Assembly (NCBI GenBank): GCA_949317995.1
Contig: OX439050.1
Location: forward strand, 1,798,001 to 1,862,000
DNA: 64,000 nucleotides
Origin: Acholoe squamosa
Taxonomy: Eukaryota > Annelida > Polychaeta > Phyllodocida > Polynoidae
Reading direction: 5' to 3'
Of the stretch, positions 29,056-42,006 are shown piece by piece; the first letter of the stretch is position 1; the number at the start of each line of letters is the position of its first letter. A model generated the notes under the pieces. It was not told the DNA's origin, ran no database searches, and saw nothing but the letters and a program-made list of their open reading frames with translations. A program made the position numbers and the translations under genes.

Positions 29056-29740
29056 GAAATGTGTCTAAACCTAACCCTAAATCTAAATTTGTTAAGAGGT
29101 ACAAGATATTAAACCCTAAATCTAACCGTTACCCCAACCCTAACCTTAACATAAAATTGACTCCAACCCTAACCCTAACTGTAAATCTAACCCTAACCTT
29201 AGCTCTAACCCTAACCTAAACCCAAAGTCTAACCCTTACCCCAACCCTAACCATAACCCTTATCCTTATCCCAACTCTAATCCTAACTTTGGTCCTAATC
29301 CTTACCCTATCACCAACACTAAACCTAACCTTAACCCCAAACATGACCCTAACCCTACCCCTACCCTTAACCTTAGCCCTTACCCCAATCCTAACCGTAA
29401 ACCTGAACATAACCTTTTCCCTAACGCTTACCCTAACACTAACACTAACCCAAACCCAGACCCAAAACCCTAAACCTAACCTAAATCCTAACCCTACAAC
29501 AACTGTAGCCCAAATCCTAACCCTAACCTAAACACTAACCCTACCCTAACCCCAGACCTAATTATTGGGATATATGTGCGTGGATTGGTTATGATGATGT
29601 AACATTACATAAATTGAAACATATATGTGGAATCATCTAACTCTAAACTAAACTATAACCCTAACCCTAACCCCAATTGTGTCCCTCACCCTACCTACCT
29701 CAAACCCTAAACCTAGTGCTAACCCTAACCGTAATATGCC
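29056..29740 (-). repeat. Interstitial telomeric repeat block, CCCTAA strand
   Basis: Degenerate CCCTAA repeats at 29,060-29,560 and again at 29,640-29,735, separated by about 80 bp of AT-rich unique sequence (GGATATATGTGCGTGGATTG). Confidence 0.9.
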
Positions 29741-30416
29741 CCTCCTCCAACTTTGTTCATTTACTGTAATCCCATATAAACCTTTTCCCTCGACCTGGCA
29801 TTCACTGCAAGCATTGTTAAAGCATAATAGTGTCTATAACTGCTTAGCCTTAGTCGACGCTAGCACTATCCCAAAGCCAGTGATTAACTGTGGTTGTTAA
29901 TTTAACTCTGGCCCTAACCTGAAATGGTAAAGAAACCCCAACAACTAGGCATAGGGTGAAGATCATTAGGACAAAAGGGCTTTAGAGAAAAAATATATGC
30001 AGTTCTTTTAAGTAAGTCACTGAGGTTATTTCAATGACTAGGATTGTTGCACTGAGAATAGAAGGACAAAAGGTTCTCATCTAAAGGTTCTTCATCATCA
30101 ATATTTTATGAGTTTAATGCTGACTACGCCTCTCCTAGCGAAGGACACATTCATGAAACAATGTGAAGTAAGGTTCTATAATTTGGAAAAATTAACTCTA
30201 TGCCTAGTAGGAAAGCCCTTAACCACTGTAATGATTCTTTTTGAGAACAATTTGTATCAACGGGTCCTTCCAGAAGAAGCTTAAGTATCATCTGAAACAC
30301 ATATAATAATTTTCACAGGGAAGGATCGGTGAAAATTGTTATCTTCGGGCTTCTCCTGTGAAAAATCAACAAGGAACTAGAATAATTATTTTCACTGGGA
30401 ACGCCAGTAACATTAC
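29741..30416 (+). repeat. Duplicon D, direct copy, with GTGAAAA leader
   Basis: Colinear with 3,166-4,085 but without the hairpin insertion at 3,748 and without the extra 3395-3650 stretch. It ends near 30,417, where LINE sequence begins. Confidence 0.85.
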
Positions 30417-31556
30417 AAGTCAATGGCAGCATATACAACCGCCTTGAATACCTTTTCTCTTTGGTCCTCGGCTAACAAATTAACAATGAATGAATCGAAA
30501 ACAAAAATTATGACCTTTGCTTCTTCAATTAAATTGAAAAGAAAACAGAAGCTAAAAATTGTCCTGAATGGAAAAAACACTAATGAATGTCTCATCATAT
30601 AAATATCTAGGGGTAACTTTGGACAAAGAATTGAATTTCAATTTATACTTAAGAAATGTTATAAAAAATGCTCGCTTTAAATCATTAATCTTGTATAAAA
30701 CCAGAAAATATTTGTCGACCACTGCAAGAATAAGAATGTATTAGATGCATATCATCCCTATCATTGACTATTGTGATATATTGTACAATGGAGCTAAAGC
30801 TAGCCTACTATTGGAACTACAACGACTACAAAACAAATGTTTAAAAACCTGCTTAGACGTTCACCTGTTTGTCCATAAAGAAACTGGTACTCCTATGTTA
30901 GAGCCTAGGAGACATCATCATATTAAGTTGCTAGTTTTTAAACGATCCAAATGGAAAAGTATATCAAATCTAATGTAAGAATTACCAGATTTTCTAACGC
31001 ACCTGCGTCAAATTATGAAAAGATCAACTGTACAGCATATGCTAAGTCACTGGAATGTCTATGTGCTCGAACCTGAAATAATCTAAAAACTAACACTAGA
31101 AATGTGAGAGACGTGGATAGATTTAAGAAAGTCTTAATCGACTCTATTGTTGTATAATCAAACCAGACCTTACTAATGCTTGCTATATAAATTTTATTGT
31201 AAAATGATCAGGGGGGGAAATGATTATTATTGCAGTTAAAGTAGATTAAGTGTCCCAGATTGTTCCGAAAGTTGTTATTATACAGTCATACTTTTATGAG
31301 AATTGGTAGGAGTTTATATGGCCAGATCATAATAACATTCTTCAAATGACTATCTGGTCATTAACTGTTTGGTCATGTTATTACTACGAAAATTATCCAT
31401 AAATGGGTAAGTAACAAGGTATTATCGTATGTACATAGGCTAGTGATCTCATTGGAATTATAGTCAAATATGTATGACCATATGAAGATGTATAGATTGT
31501 GCCTATGCAAACATGATGAAATATCTCTAGACCAAATAAAGTTTAAATTTGTTCAA
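30417..31556 (+). mobile_element. Decayed 5'-truncated LINE
   Basis: A third LINE 3' end on the plus strand: RT C-terminal remnant, about 400 bp of AT-rich 3' UTR, AATAAA at 31,535-31,540 and a short A-run at 31,554-31,559. It abuts the gypsy remnant directly. Confidence 0.85.
30423..31157 (+). pseudogene. LINE reverse transcriptase C-terminal pseudogene
   Basis: Recognisable pieces in several frames: NKLTMNESKTKIMTF, then after a frameshift near 30,597 SYKYLGVTLDKELNF, then a TAG near 30,739 followed by IIPIIDYCDILYNG and LLELQRLQNKCLK, and a C-terminal tail ending at TAA 31,155-31,157. The order matches the thumb and C-terminus of non-LTR RTs, as in the 25-kb LINE. At least one shift and one stop make it inactive, so it is older than the other two LINEs. 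Confidence 0.85.
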
Positions 31557-31559
31557 AAA

Positions 31560-31865
31560 AATATTGACCAAGACATCAAACATAGGCTGGAAGAGAGCTG
31601 AGACAAGGCCAAAGAGCAATATGACCAGACAGCACGGAGTCAACCTCTGCCCCCCTCATACCAAGGGCAGGACATTTACATCCAAGACAAGGCCTCCAAG
31701 ACATGGATGCCAGGGACAGTTGTGGAAAAGAGGGCTGAGCCCTGCTCATACATGGTTGACACACCAAGTGTCAGTATACTGCGGCGCAACAGACATCATC
31801 TCTGTGAAGGTGTCCACGCCCAAAAGACGCCACCTCTACAGCAAATGCATCCCAATGGTGAGTAG
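31560..31865 (+). pseudogene. Ty3/gypsy integrase C-terminal fragment
   Basis: In the frame ending at TAG 31,863-31,865, a chromodomain/SH3-like integrase tail is visible: a KEQYDQ helix segment, YQGQDIYIQD, TWMPGTVVEKRAEPCSYMV and ILRRNRHHL, the usual gypsy pattern of a beta-barrel followed by an RRNR motif. A TGA at 31,599-31,601 interrupts it, so it is a pseudogene. A longer 150-codon frame in another phase (31,549-32,001) is only a shadow of it. Confidence 0.85.
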
Positions 31866-31937
31866 GGGGAGAATGTCACTAATAAAAAGACTAGGCCCAG
31901 AACTGATAAACTGGCACAACTCACACCACAGAAAGCT

Positions 31938-31973
31938 CCACTGGCACAACTCACACCACAGTTGTGCCAGTGG
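31938..31973. other. Perfect 14-bp hairpin in the gypsy remnant
   Basis: CCACTGGCACAACT (31,938-31,951) and AGTTGTGCCAGTGG (31,960-31,973) are perfect inverted arms around 8 nt. The left arm plus loop is also directly repeated just upstream (about 31,911-31,930). Confidence 0.8.
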
Positions 31974-32373
31974 AAAGCCCTGGAAAGTCCTACAAGTGTA
32001 GTCTGCACTAGCAGAGCTGGCCATGCTATCTTAACCCCAGCATGATATCAGGACTAGTCAGTCAGGGACCACCTGCCAGACAGAGGCCAGAATAAAGCCT
32101 CCAGGTGGAGGAAAACAAGGGCAGTCTACCCTATGTTTTCTAGAGTAGATTAAGGTCATCATATTAAAATATATCATGTTTCAGTTCACTTATATTAAGA
32201 GACTTGTTGAAACTCATACTCATAGACATATGACAATACGCCAGGTTAAAGGTTGATTTACAAAAATACTCATATGTTACCATAATAGATAAGCAGTTGT
32301 GACTTTCATAAAAGAGCTTTATTACAAGTCCTTATAGACTATGAACTCCAAATATCATTCTGATTTTTATCTG

Positions 32374-32389
32374 AGAAAAAGGGGGATCT
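32374..32389 (+). promoter_or_regulatory. Gypsy polypurine tract
   Basis: Purine run AGAAAAAGGGGGA next to a TGTAGTAT LTR start, where plus-strand cDNA priming occurs in LTR retroelements. Confidence 0.65.
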
Positions 32390-32469
32390 TGTAGTATTGT
32401 GCTGCCAACTAGCGGCAGGCGGACTAACGATGGCCGGTCGTACTGGTATCGGTATCTCAAGATATCTAA

Positions 32470-32700
32470 GCTGTCTGTCCCTCTCTAACCTTCCCTGCCC
32501 AAACCTACATGACCACCCGTAACCTGGCTGCCCCTCTCTAATACTTACACTACATGGCCTCCCCTAACCTGTCCCCCCCTTTCTTACCTACCCAAATCAA
32601 CATGGCATCCCCTAACCTGTCTGTCCCATTCTAACATATCCAAATGTACCTGTCTGCCCCTCTCTTACCTCTTATCTCTTCTCAAGATGGATGTTACCTT
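32470..32700 (+). repeat. CT-rich minisatellite with about 45-60 bp units
   Basis: About five imperfect units starting CTGTCTGYCCCTCTCTAAC and ending ACATGGCMTCCCCTAAC. Related in composition and core to the 18-bp CTGTCTGCC family but with longer units. Confidence 0.75.
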
Positions 32701-34500
32701 TGTACTTTTATGGAACACTACACTGATCTGGTTCTTTTTGAATGTTTTAAAAATGCTAATTAAAGACTAGGTTTTTTGTGTTATAATTAAGGAGAAAGGT
32801 ATTAAAGAAAGAAATGCATCAATAATCTGTATACATGCACAATAAAGAAAATATCAATGGTCTATTTTGGTACCTAAGCAGTTAAAACAAATCCATTGTT
32901 TGAAAAAAGGTCGAATGCTTTATTTGATAAAGCATGGTACACTAATTGTGAACACACTTACACTGTTAACAAATCTATATTATATTTTAGGACGAACCAT
33001 TGTTAACCCCTAGTTGCCCAAGCATGCTTTAAAGCGCGGTTTTGGCTTTAAATACAAGTATTTATATGTATATTGAAGGAAGATATCATCAGGAAACTTT
33101 TACTGGTCCAATCTGTAAAGTTATACCCTCTCTAGAATGGCCATAACCTCACAAATCCAATGCTACCATCCATTTAATTGTATCTTTGTTACCCTTGGTA
33201 CAGTGAGACAAACTGTGAACTTTAGTTGTCATCTATTTGATGTATTTGAGGGAAACCGTCCAAGGATAGAGCTAGGATCTAACCGCATACCGATGTTAGA
33301 TTATATGCTTCCTATTGTCACACTTGTAATAGATCATGCCCATATTTTAGCCATTCCATTGCATAACCCAAGTCAATCATTCCTGAAAATTCCAGTTTTC
33401 CTTTATCTAATTCCTGGTTTGGTCCAAATTTTGACTAATGTTCCTGGTATATTACAGTGATGCATAGTGTTGATATGTTATTGAAAATTACCTTAATTTC
33501 ATTTACTGTGAATCTTTGTCTTTTTGGAAGTTTCAAAACTTCTATCAATGTTCTAGACTATGCACCTATATCCAAGGCCTGTTCTGCTAAATGTAAATAT
33601 GAACCTATAGAAAGATGTTTATGCAATGTATATGTTACTGCTTAGTTCAGGAAACACCCAGTTCATCTATAAATGAAATAAAAAACATTTTAAGCTCCTG
33701 TTGAGGAGATTGCATTTGTTATATATTCATCATAACCCATGTACAAAGGCTCACACCCTTTACCTCATTTATGAACTCATTTTAGTGCATTCTGCAGTAT
33801 ACATTTAGCGGCATATAATTCAAATATAATATTATACAAAGTGTACAATATTGGCATGTTCAAACCACTATAAATCCACTATTGGGTATGCAAGAGTTTC
33901 AACTTTTACTGGCCAATATGGTACATACATAAGACAAATTGAATTCCGAAGAAAAAATCCATTTGAGGGAGAGATTCTTTTTTAAACAGAGGGGAAGGTT
34001 GTGATGGTTTTATTGCCCTCCCCCAATCAAATAGCCAAAAATTGCGCTAAAAGGTGCCCTTTACAACTAGAGTAACATCTAGGCTTTTTCACAGTAGACA
34101 GTTACATAACCATTAGTCCCTCCTTCAGAGAGTTTTAAAAATATTACCCAACCCCTCACAAACCAAAAAGTTGTTCCCTGTTGTTAAAAAATGATCACTC
34201 CCTGAGGTGAAAAGGGATGAAAGAGAACATTTGATATGATTTAAATCCTTTCCTTCACAAAGCCAAAGCTGTCTGCCTCTGTTGCTAAATTATATATGGC
34301 AGCTACACATGTCTAAACACGCTGTCAGCCCACCAGAAGGTTTTTACAGTACAGTGCTTCTTATTCTGGAAAACAGTGGTAGTTGCTGTAGGTACCAAAC
34401 TGATGACCAGATTTGGATCCTGATGTATGCACTACAGCTCTATTTATGGCCCATTTACAATAGTGACTGAGAGTGCACATCAGCATATAGCTGTCACAAT
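32701..34500. other. 1.8-kb unique region, no gene recognised
   Basis: AT-rich sequence with no repeat partner in the window. Two consecutive frames of 107 and 62 codons (33,137-33,460 and 33,457-33,645, overlapping by 4 bp) have ordinary amino-acid composition but no motif I recognise and no visible splice or promoter context, so I do not call them genes. Confidence 0.35.
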
Positions 34501-36950
34501 TTGAATCTGTTCATATTGGCTGATGTGATAACTCCCGACTGCACAGGAAGAATAGAAGCTGTATTGCTGTGTGGATGTTGTGTTGGTAATGCTTCTGAAG
34601 TTTCCATCAATGTCAATCAAAAAGTATTCAAAAAGATAAAGTTTTGCTAAATAACAAGAAATTCCAATCAGGTACACAAGAAATATGAGATCGGGAAGTT
34701 GAACTGACATGAGTATTTTATTTAGAGTAGAATCTAGTTTCTTGAGCACAGCAACCAGGGCATCAGAAGAAGTCTGAAAGCAGAAATGGTTGACCCAAAA
34801 TAATCTGTAGATTTGGAGAATGATAGGGATTCTATATTATTTAGAGAATGCTGTCGAACTACCACATTGGCTGATGTGAGCACTCCCGACTGCACAGTGA
34901 GAATAGAAGCTGTATTGCTGTGTGGATGTCGTGTTGGCAGTGCTTCTGAAGTTTCCATCAATGTCACTGAAATCTCCCCTTAGATTTGAAGGTGGCAATT
35001 TGATTGGAGCTTTATGACAGCTAAGAATCCTGACCACAAGTCCAAGTATGATACGAAAATAAAGCTTAATTCTATCCTACATCATCAAACAAGAAATATA
35101 AACATTCATCATAATAATACATGGGTACAAATCGAGAAACGTGGACCTGAAAAACAAGGAGCAGATGAAACAGAAAACCAAAAAAAGTAGTCAAAAATAT
35201 AAAGTTTAACTAAAGAACAAGAAATTCCTATCAGGTACACAAGAAATATGAGATCGGGAAGTTGAACTGACATGAGTATTTTATTTAGTTTAGAGTAGTA
35301 TCTAGTTGCTTGAGCACAGGAAGCAGGGCATCAGGAGAAGTCAAAAAGCAAAAATGGTTGACTCAAAATAATCTATAGATTTGGATAATGATAGGGATTC
35401 TATATTTTTCTTGCGAATGCTGTCAAACTGCCACATTGGCTGATGTGAGCACTCCCGACTGCACAGTGAGAATAGAAGCTGTATTGCTGTGTGGATGTCC
35501 TGTTGGTAGTGCTTCTGAAGTTTGCTTCAATGTCACTAAAATCTCCCCTGAGATTTGAAGGTGGCAATTTGATTGGAGCTTTATGACAGCTAAGATTCCT
35601 GATCACAAGTCCAAGTATGATACAAAATTAAATTCGATCCTACATCATCATACAAGAAATATAAACATTTATCATAATAATACACGGGTGCAAATCAAGA
35701 CACATGGACCTGAAAAACAAGGAGCAGATGAAACAGAAAACCAAAAAATGTAGTCAAAAATATAAAGTTTAACTAAAGAACAAGAAATTCCTATCAGGTA
35801 CACAAGAATAGAGTTTAGAGTAGTATCTAGTTGCTTGAGAACAGGAACCAGGGCATCAGGAGAAGTCAGAAAGCAGAAATGGTTGACTCAAAATAATCTA
35901 TAGATTTGGATAATGACAGGGATTCTATATTTTTTTGCGAATGCTGTTGAACTACCACATTGGCTGATGTGAGCACTCCCGACTGCACAGTGAGAATAGA
36001 AGCTGTATTGCTGTGTGGATGTCGTGTTGGTAGTGCTTCTGAAGTTTCCATCAATGTCACTGAGATCTCCCCTTAGATTTTAAGGTGGCAATTTGATTGG
36101 AGCTTTCTGACAGCTAAGAATCCTGATCACAAGTCCAAGTATGATACAAAAATAAATTTGATCCTACATCATCAAACAAGAAATATAAACATTCATCATA
36201 ATAATACATGGGTACAAATCGAGAAACGTGGACCTGAAAAACAAGGAGCAGATGAAACAGAAAACCAAAAAAAGTAGTCAAAAATATAAAGTTTAACCAA
36301 AAAACAAGAAATTCCTATCAGGTACACAAGAAATATGAGATCGGAGGGTTGAACTGACATGAGGATTTTATTTAGTTAAGAGTAGTATCTAGTAGCTTGA
36401 GCACAGAAACCAGGGCATCAGGAGAAGTCTGAAAGCAGAAATGGTTGACCCAAAACAATCTGTAGATTTGGAGAATGATAGGGATTCTATATTATTTTGA
36501 GAATGCTGTCGAACTACCACATTGGCTGATGTGAGCACTCCCGACTGCACAGTGAGAATAGAAGCTGTATTGCTGTGTGGATGTCAGGTTGGCAGTGCTT
36601 CTGAAGTTTCCATCAATGTCACTGAAATCTCACCTTAGATTTTAAGGTGGCAATTTGATTGGAGCTTTCTGACAGCTAAGAATCCTGATCACAAGTCCAA
36701 GTATGATACAAAAATAAATTCGATCCTACGTCATCAAACAAGAAATATAAACATTCATCATAATAATACATGGGTACAAATCGAGAAACGTGGACCTGAA
36801 AAACAAGGAGCAGATGAAACAGAAAACCAAAAAAAGTAATCAAAAATATAAAGTTTAACTAAAAAACAAGAAATTCCTATCAGGAACACAAGAAATATGA
36901 GTTTGGGAAGTTGAACTGACATGAGGATTTTATTTAGTTTAGAGTAGTAT

Positions 36951-39900
36951 CTAGTTGCTTGAGCACAGAAACCAGGGCATCAGGAGAAGTCTGAAAGCAG
37001 AAATGGTTGACCCAAAACAATCTGTAGATTTGGAGAATGATAAGGATTCTATATTATTTTGAGAATGCTGTCGAACTACCACATTGGCTGATGTGAGCAC
37101 TCCCGACTGCACAGTGAGAATAGAAGCTGTATTGCTGTGTGGATGTCGTGTTGGTAGTGCTTCTGAAGTTTCATCAATGTCACTGAAATCTCCCCTTAGA
37201 TTTGAAGGTGGCAATTTGATTGGAGCTTTCTGACAGCTAAGAATCCTGATCACAAGTCCAAGTATGATACAAAAATAAATTTGATCCTACATCATCAAAC
37301 AAGAAATATAAACATTCATCATAATAATACATGGGTACAAATCAAGAAACGTGGACCTGAAAAACAAGGAGCAGATGAAACAGAAAACCAAAAAAAAGTA
37401 ATCAAAAATATAGAGTTTAACCAAAGAACAAGAAATTCCTATCAGGAACACAAGAAATATGAGATCGGGAAGTTGAACTGACATGAGGATTTTATTTAGT
37501 TTAGAGTAGTATCTAGTTCCTAGAGCACAGGAACCAGGGCATCAGGAGAAGTCAGAAAGCAGAAATGGTTGACTCAAAATAATCTATAGATTTGGATAAT
37601 GATAGGGATTCTATATTTTCTTGCGAATGCTGTCGAACTACCACATTGGCTGATGTGAGCACTCCCGACTGCACAGTGAGAATAGAAGCTGTATTGCTCT
37701 GTGGATGTCCTGTTGGTAGTGCTTCTGAACTTTGCTTCAATGTCACTGAAATCTCCCCTTAGATTTGAAGGTGGCAATTTGATTGGAGCTTTATGACAGC
37801 TAAGATTCCTGATCACAAATCCAAGTATGATACAAAAATAAATTCGATCCTACATCATCATACAAGAAATATAAACATTTATCATAATAATACACAGGTG
37901 CAAATCGAGACACATGGACCTGAAAAACAAGAGGCAGATGAAACAGAAAACAAAAAAATGTAGTCAAAAATATAAAGTTTAACTAAAGAACAAGAAATTC
38001 CTATCAGGTACAGAAGAAATATGAGATCGAGAAGTTGAACTGACATGAGGATTTTATTTAGTTTAGAGTAGTATCTAGTTGCTTGAGAACAGGAACCAGG
38101 GCATCAGGAGAAGTCAGAAAGCAGAAATGGTTGACTCAAAATAATCTATAGATTTGGATGATGACAGGGATTCTATATTTTTTTGCGAATGCTGTCGAAC
38201 TACCACATTGGCTGATGTGAGCACTCCCGACTGCACAGTGAGAATAGAAGCTGTATTGCTGTGTGGATGTCGTGTTGGTAGTGCTTCTGAAGGATCCATC
38301 AATGTCACTGAAATCTCCCCTTAGATTTGAAGGTGGCAATTTGATGGGAGCTTTATGACAACTAAGAATCCTGATCACAAGTCCAAGTATGATACAAAAA
38401 TAAATTCGATCCTACATCATCAAACAAGAAATATAAACATTCATCATAATAATACATGGGTACAAATCGAGAAACGTGGACCTGAAAAACAAGGAGCAGA
38501 TGAAACAGAAAACCAAAAAAAATAATCAAAAATATAAAGTTTAACTAAAAAACAAGAAATTCCTATCAGGAACACAAGAAATATCAGTTTGGGAAGTTGA
38601 ACTGACATGAGGATTTTATTTAGTTTAGAGTAGTATCTAGTTGCTTGAGCACAGAAACCAGGGCATCAGGAGAAGTCTGAAAGCAGAAATGGTTGACCCA
38701 AAACAATCTGTAGATTTGGAGAATGATAAGGATTCTATATTATTTTGAGAATGCTGTCGAACTACCACATTGGCTGATGTGAGCACTCCCGACTGCACAG
38801 TGAGAATAGAAGCTGTATTGCTGTGTGGATGTCGTGTTGGTAGTGCTTCTGAAGTTTCATCAATGTCACTGAAATCTCCCCTTAGATTTGAAGGTGGCAA
38901 TTTGATTGGAGCTTTCTGACAGCTAAGAATCCTGATCACAAGTCCAAGTATGATACAAAAATAAATTTGATCCTACATCATCAAACAAGAAATATAAACA
39001 TTCATCATAATAATACATGGGTACAAATCAAGAAACGTGGACCTGAAAAACAAGGAGCAGATGAAACAGAAAACCAAAAAAAGTAATCAAAAATATAGAG
39101 TTTAACTAAAGAACAAGAAATTCCTATCAGGAACACAAGAAATATGAGATCGGGAAGTTGAACTGACATGAGGATTTTATTTAGTTTAGAGTAGTATCTA
39201 GTTCCTAGAGCACAGGAACCAGGGCATCAGGAGAAGTCAGAAAGCAGAAATGGTTGACTCAAAATAATCTATAGATTTGGATAATGATAGGGATTCTATA
39301 TTTTCTTGCGAATGCTGTCGAACTACCACATTGGCTGATGTGAGCACTCCCGACTGCACAGTGAGAATAGAAGCTGTATTGCTCTGTGGATGTCCTGTTG
39401 GTAGTGCTTCTGAAGTTTGCTTCAATGTCACTGAAATCTCCCCTTAGATTTGAAGGTGGCAATTTGATTGGAGCTTTATGACAGCTAAGATTCCTGATCA
39501 CAAATCCAAGTATGATACAAAAATAAATTCGATCCTACATCATCATACAAGAAATATAAACATTTATCATAATAATACACAGGTGCAAATCGAGACACAT
39601 GGACCTGAAAAACAAGAGGCAGATGAAACAGAAAACAAAAAAATGTAGTCAAAAATATAAAGTTTAACTAAAGAACAAGAAATTCCTATCAGGTACAGAA
39701 GAAATATGAGATCGAGAAGTTGAACTGACATGAGGATTTTATTTAGTTTAGAGTAGTATCTAGTTGCTTGAGAACAGGAACCAGGGCATCAGGAGAAGTC
39801 AGAAAGCAGAAATGGTTGACTCAAAATAATCTATAGATTTGGATGATGACAGGGATTCTATATTTTTTTGCGAATGCTGTCGAACTACCACATTGGCTGA

Positions 39901-42006
39901 TGTGAGCACTCCCGACTGCACAGTGAGAATAGAAGCTGTATTGCTGTGTGGATGTCGTGTTGGTAGTGCTTCTGAAGGATCCATCAATGTCACTGAAATC
40001 TCCCCTTAGATTTGAAGGTGGCAATTTGATGGGAGCTTTATGACAACTAAGAATCCTGATCACAAGTCCAAGTATGATACAAAAATAAATTCGATCCTAC
40101 ATCATCAAACAAGAAATATAAACATTCATCATAATAATACATGGGTACAAATCGAGAAACGTGGACCTGAAAAACAAGGAGCAGATGAAACAGAAAACCA
40201 AAAAAAATAATCAAAAATATAAAGTTTAACTAAAAAACAAGAAATTCCTATCAGGAACACAAGAAATATCAGTTTGGGAAGTTGAACTGACATGAGGATT
40301 TTATTTAGTTTAGAGTAGTATCTAGTTGCTTGAGCACAGAAACCAGGGCATCAGGAGAAGTCTGAAAGCAGAAATGGTTGACCCAAAACAATCTGTAGAT
40401 TTGGAGAATGATAAGGATTCTATATTATTTTGAGAATGCTGTCGAACTACCACATTGGCTGATGTGAGCACTCCCGACTGCACAGTGAGAATAGAAGCTG
40501 TATTGCTGTGTGGATGTCGTGTTGGTAGTGCTTCTGAAGTTTCATCAATGTCACTGAAATCTCCCCTTAGATTTGAAGGTGGCAATTTGATTGGAGCTTT
40601 CTGACAGCTAAGAATCCTGATCACAAGTCCAAGTATGATACAAAAATAAATTTGATCCTACATCATCAAACAAGAAATATAAACATTCATCATAATAATA
40701 CATGGGTACAAATCAAGAAACGTGGACCTGAAAAACAAGGAGCAGATGAAACAGAAAACCAAAAAAAGTAATCAAAAATATAGAGTTTAACTAAAGAACA
40801 AGAAATTCCTATCAGGAACACAAGAAAAAATGAGATCGGGAAGTTGAACTGACATGAGGATTTTATTTAGTTTAGAGTAGTATCTAGTTCCTAGAGCACA
40901 GGAACCAGGGCATCAGGAGAAGTCAGAAAGCAGAAATGGTTGACTCAAAATAATCTATAGATTTGGATAATGATAGGGATTCTATATTTTCTTGCGAATG
41001 CTGTCGAACTACCACATTGGCTGATGTGAGCACTCCCGACTGCACAGTGAGAATAGAAGCTGTATTGCTCTGTGGATGTCCTGTTGGTAGTGCTTCTGAA
41101 GTTTGCTTCAATGTCACTGAAATCTCCCCTTAGATTTGAAGGTGGCAATTTGATTGGAGCTTTATGACAGCTAAGATTCCTGATCACAAATCCAAGTATG
41201 ATACAAAAATAAATTCGATCCTACATCATCATACAAGAAATATAAACATTTATCATAATAATACACAGGTGCAAATCGAGACACATGGACCTGAAAAACA
41301 AGAGGCAGATGAAACAGAAAACAAAAAAATGTAGTCAAAAATATAAAGTTTAACTAAAGAACAAGAAATTCCTATCAGGTACAGAAGAAATATGAGATCG
41401 AGAAGTTGAACTGACATGAGGATTTTATTTAGTTTAGAGTAGTATCTAGTTGCTTGAGAACAGGAACCAGGGCATCAGGAGAAGTCAGAAAGCAGAAATG
41501 GTTGACTCAAAATAATCTATAGATTTGGATGATGACAGGGATTCTATATTTTTTTGCAAATGCTGTCGAACTACCACATTGGCTGATGTGAGCACTCCCG
41601 ACTGCACAGTGAGAATAGAAGCTGTATTGCTGTGTGGATGTCGTGTTGGTAGTGCTTCTGAAGTTTCCATCAATGTCACTTAAATCTCCCCTTAGATTTG
41701 AAGGTGGCAATTTGATGGGAGCTTTATGACAACTAAGAATCCTGATCACAAGTCCAAGTATGATACAAAAATAAATTCGATCCTACATCATCAAACAAGA
41801 AATATAAACATTTATCATAATAATACACGGGTGCAAATAAAGAAACATGGACCTGAAAAACAAGGAGCAGATGAAACAGAAAACCAAAAAAAGTAATCAA
41901 AAATATAAAGTTTAACTAAAGAACAAGAAATTCCTATCAGGAACACAAGAAATATGAGATCGGGAAGTTGAACTGACATGAGGATTTTATTTAGTTTAGA
42001 GTAGTA
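36951..42006 (+). repeat. Trimeric higher-order repeat block (B-A-A')x3
   Basis: Three copies of a 1685-bp trimer, in phase at 36,951, 38,637 and 40,322. The translated B monomers are identical in the three copies and the A and A' monomers differ by single residues, far closer than neighbouring monomers are to each other. Confidence 0.9.

Larger units (their letters stand above)
31557..32470 (+). mobile_element. Ty3/gypsy 3' remnant
   Basis: Contains the integrase C-terminus, about 500 bp of trailing sequence, a polypurine tract AGAAAAAGGGGGA (32,374-32,386) and an LTR-like start TGTAGTATTGTGC at 32,390. The LTR is cut short near 32,470, where minisatellite begins. No upstream pol or 5' LTR is present. 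Confidence 0.75.

Noticed and set aside
31549-32001. 150-codon plus-strand frame
   Set aside because: Out of phase with the recognisable gypsy integrase tail at 31,560-31,865, which explains the region.
33137-33645. Two adjoining plus-strand frames (107 and 62 codons, 4-bp overlap)
   Set aside because: Looks operon-like but the context is animal DNA; no motif, signal peptide or homologous copy recognised. Could be an exon; a protein search would decide.
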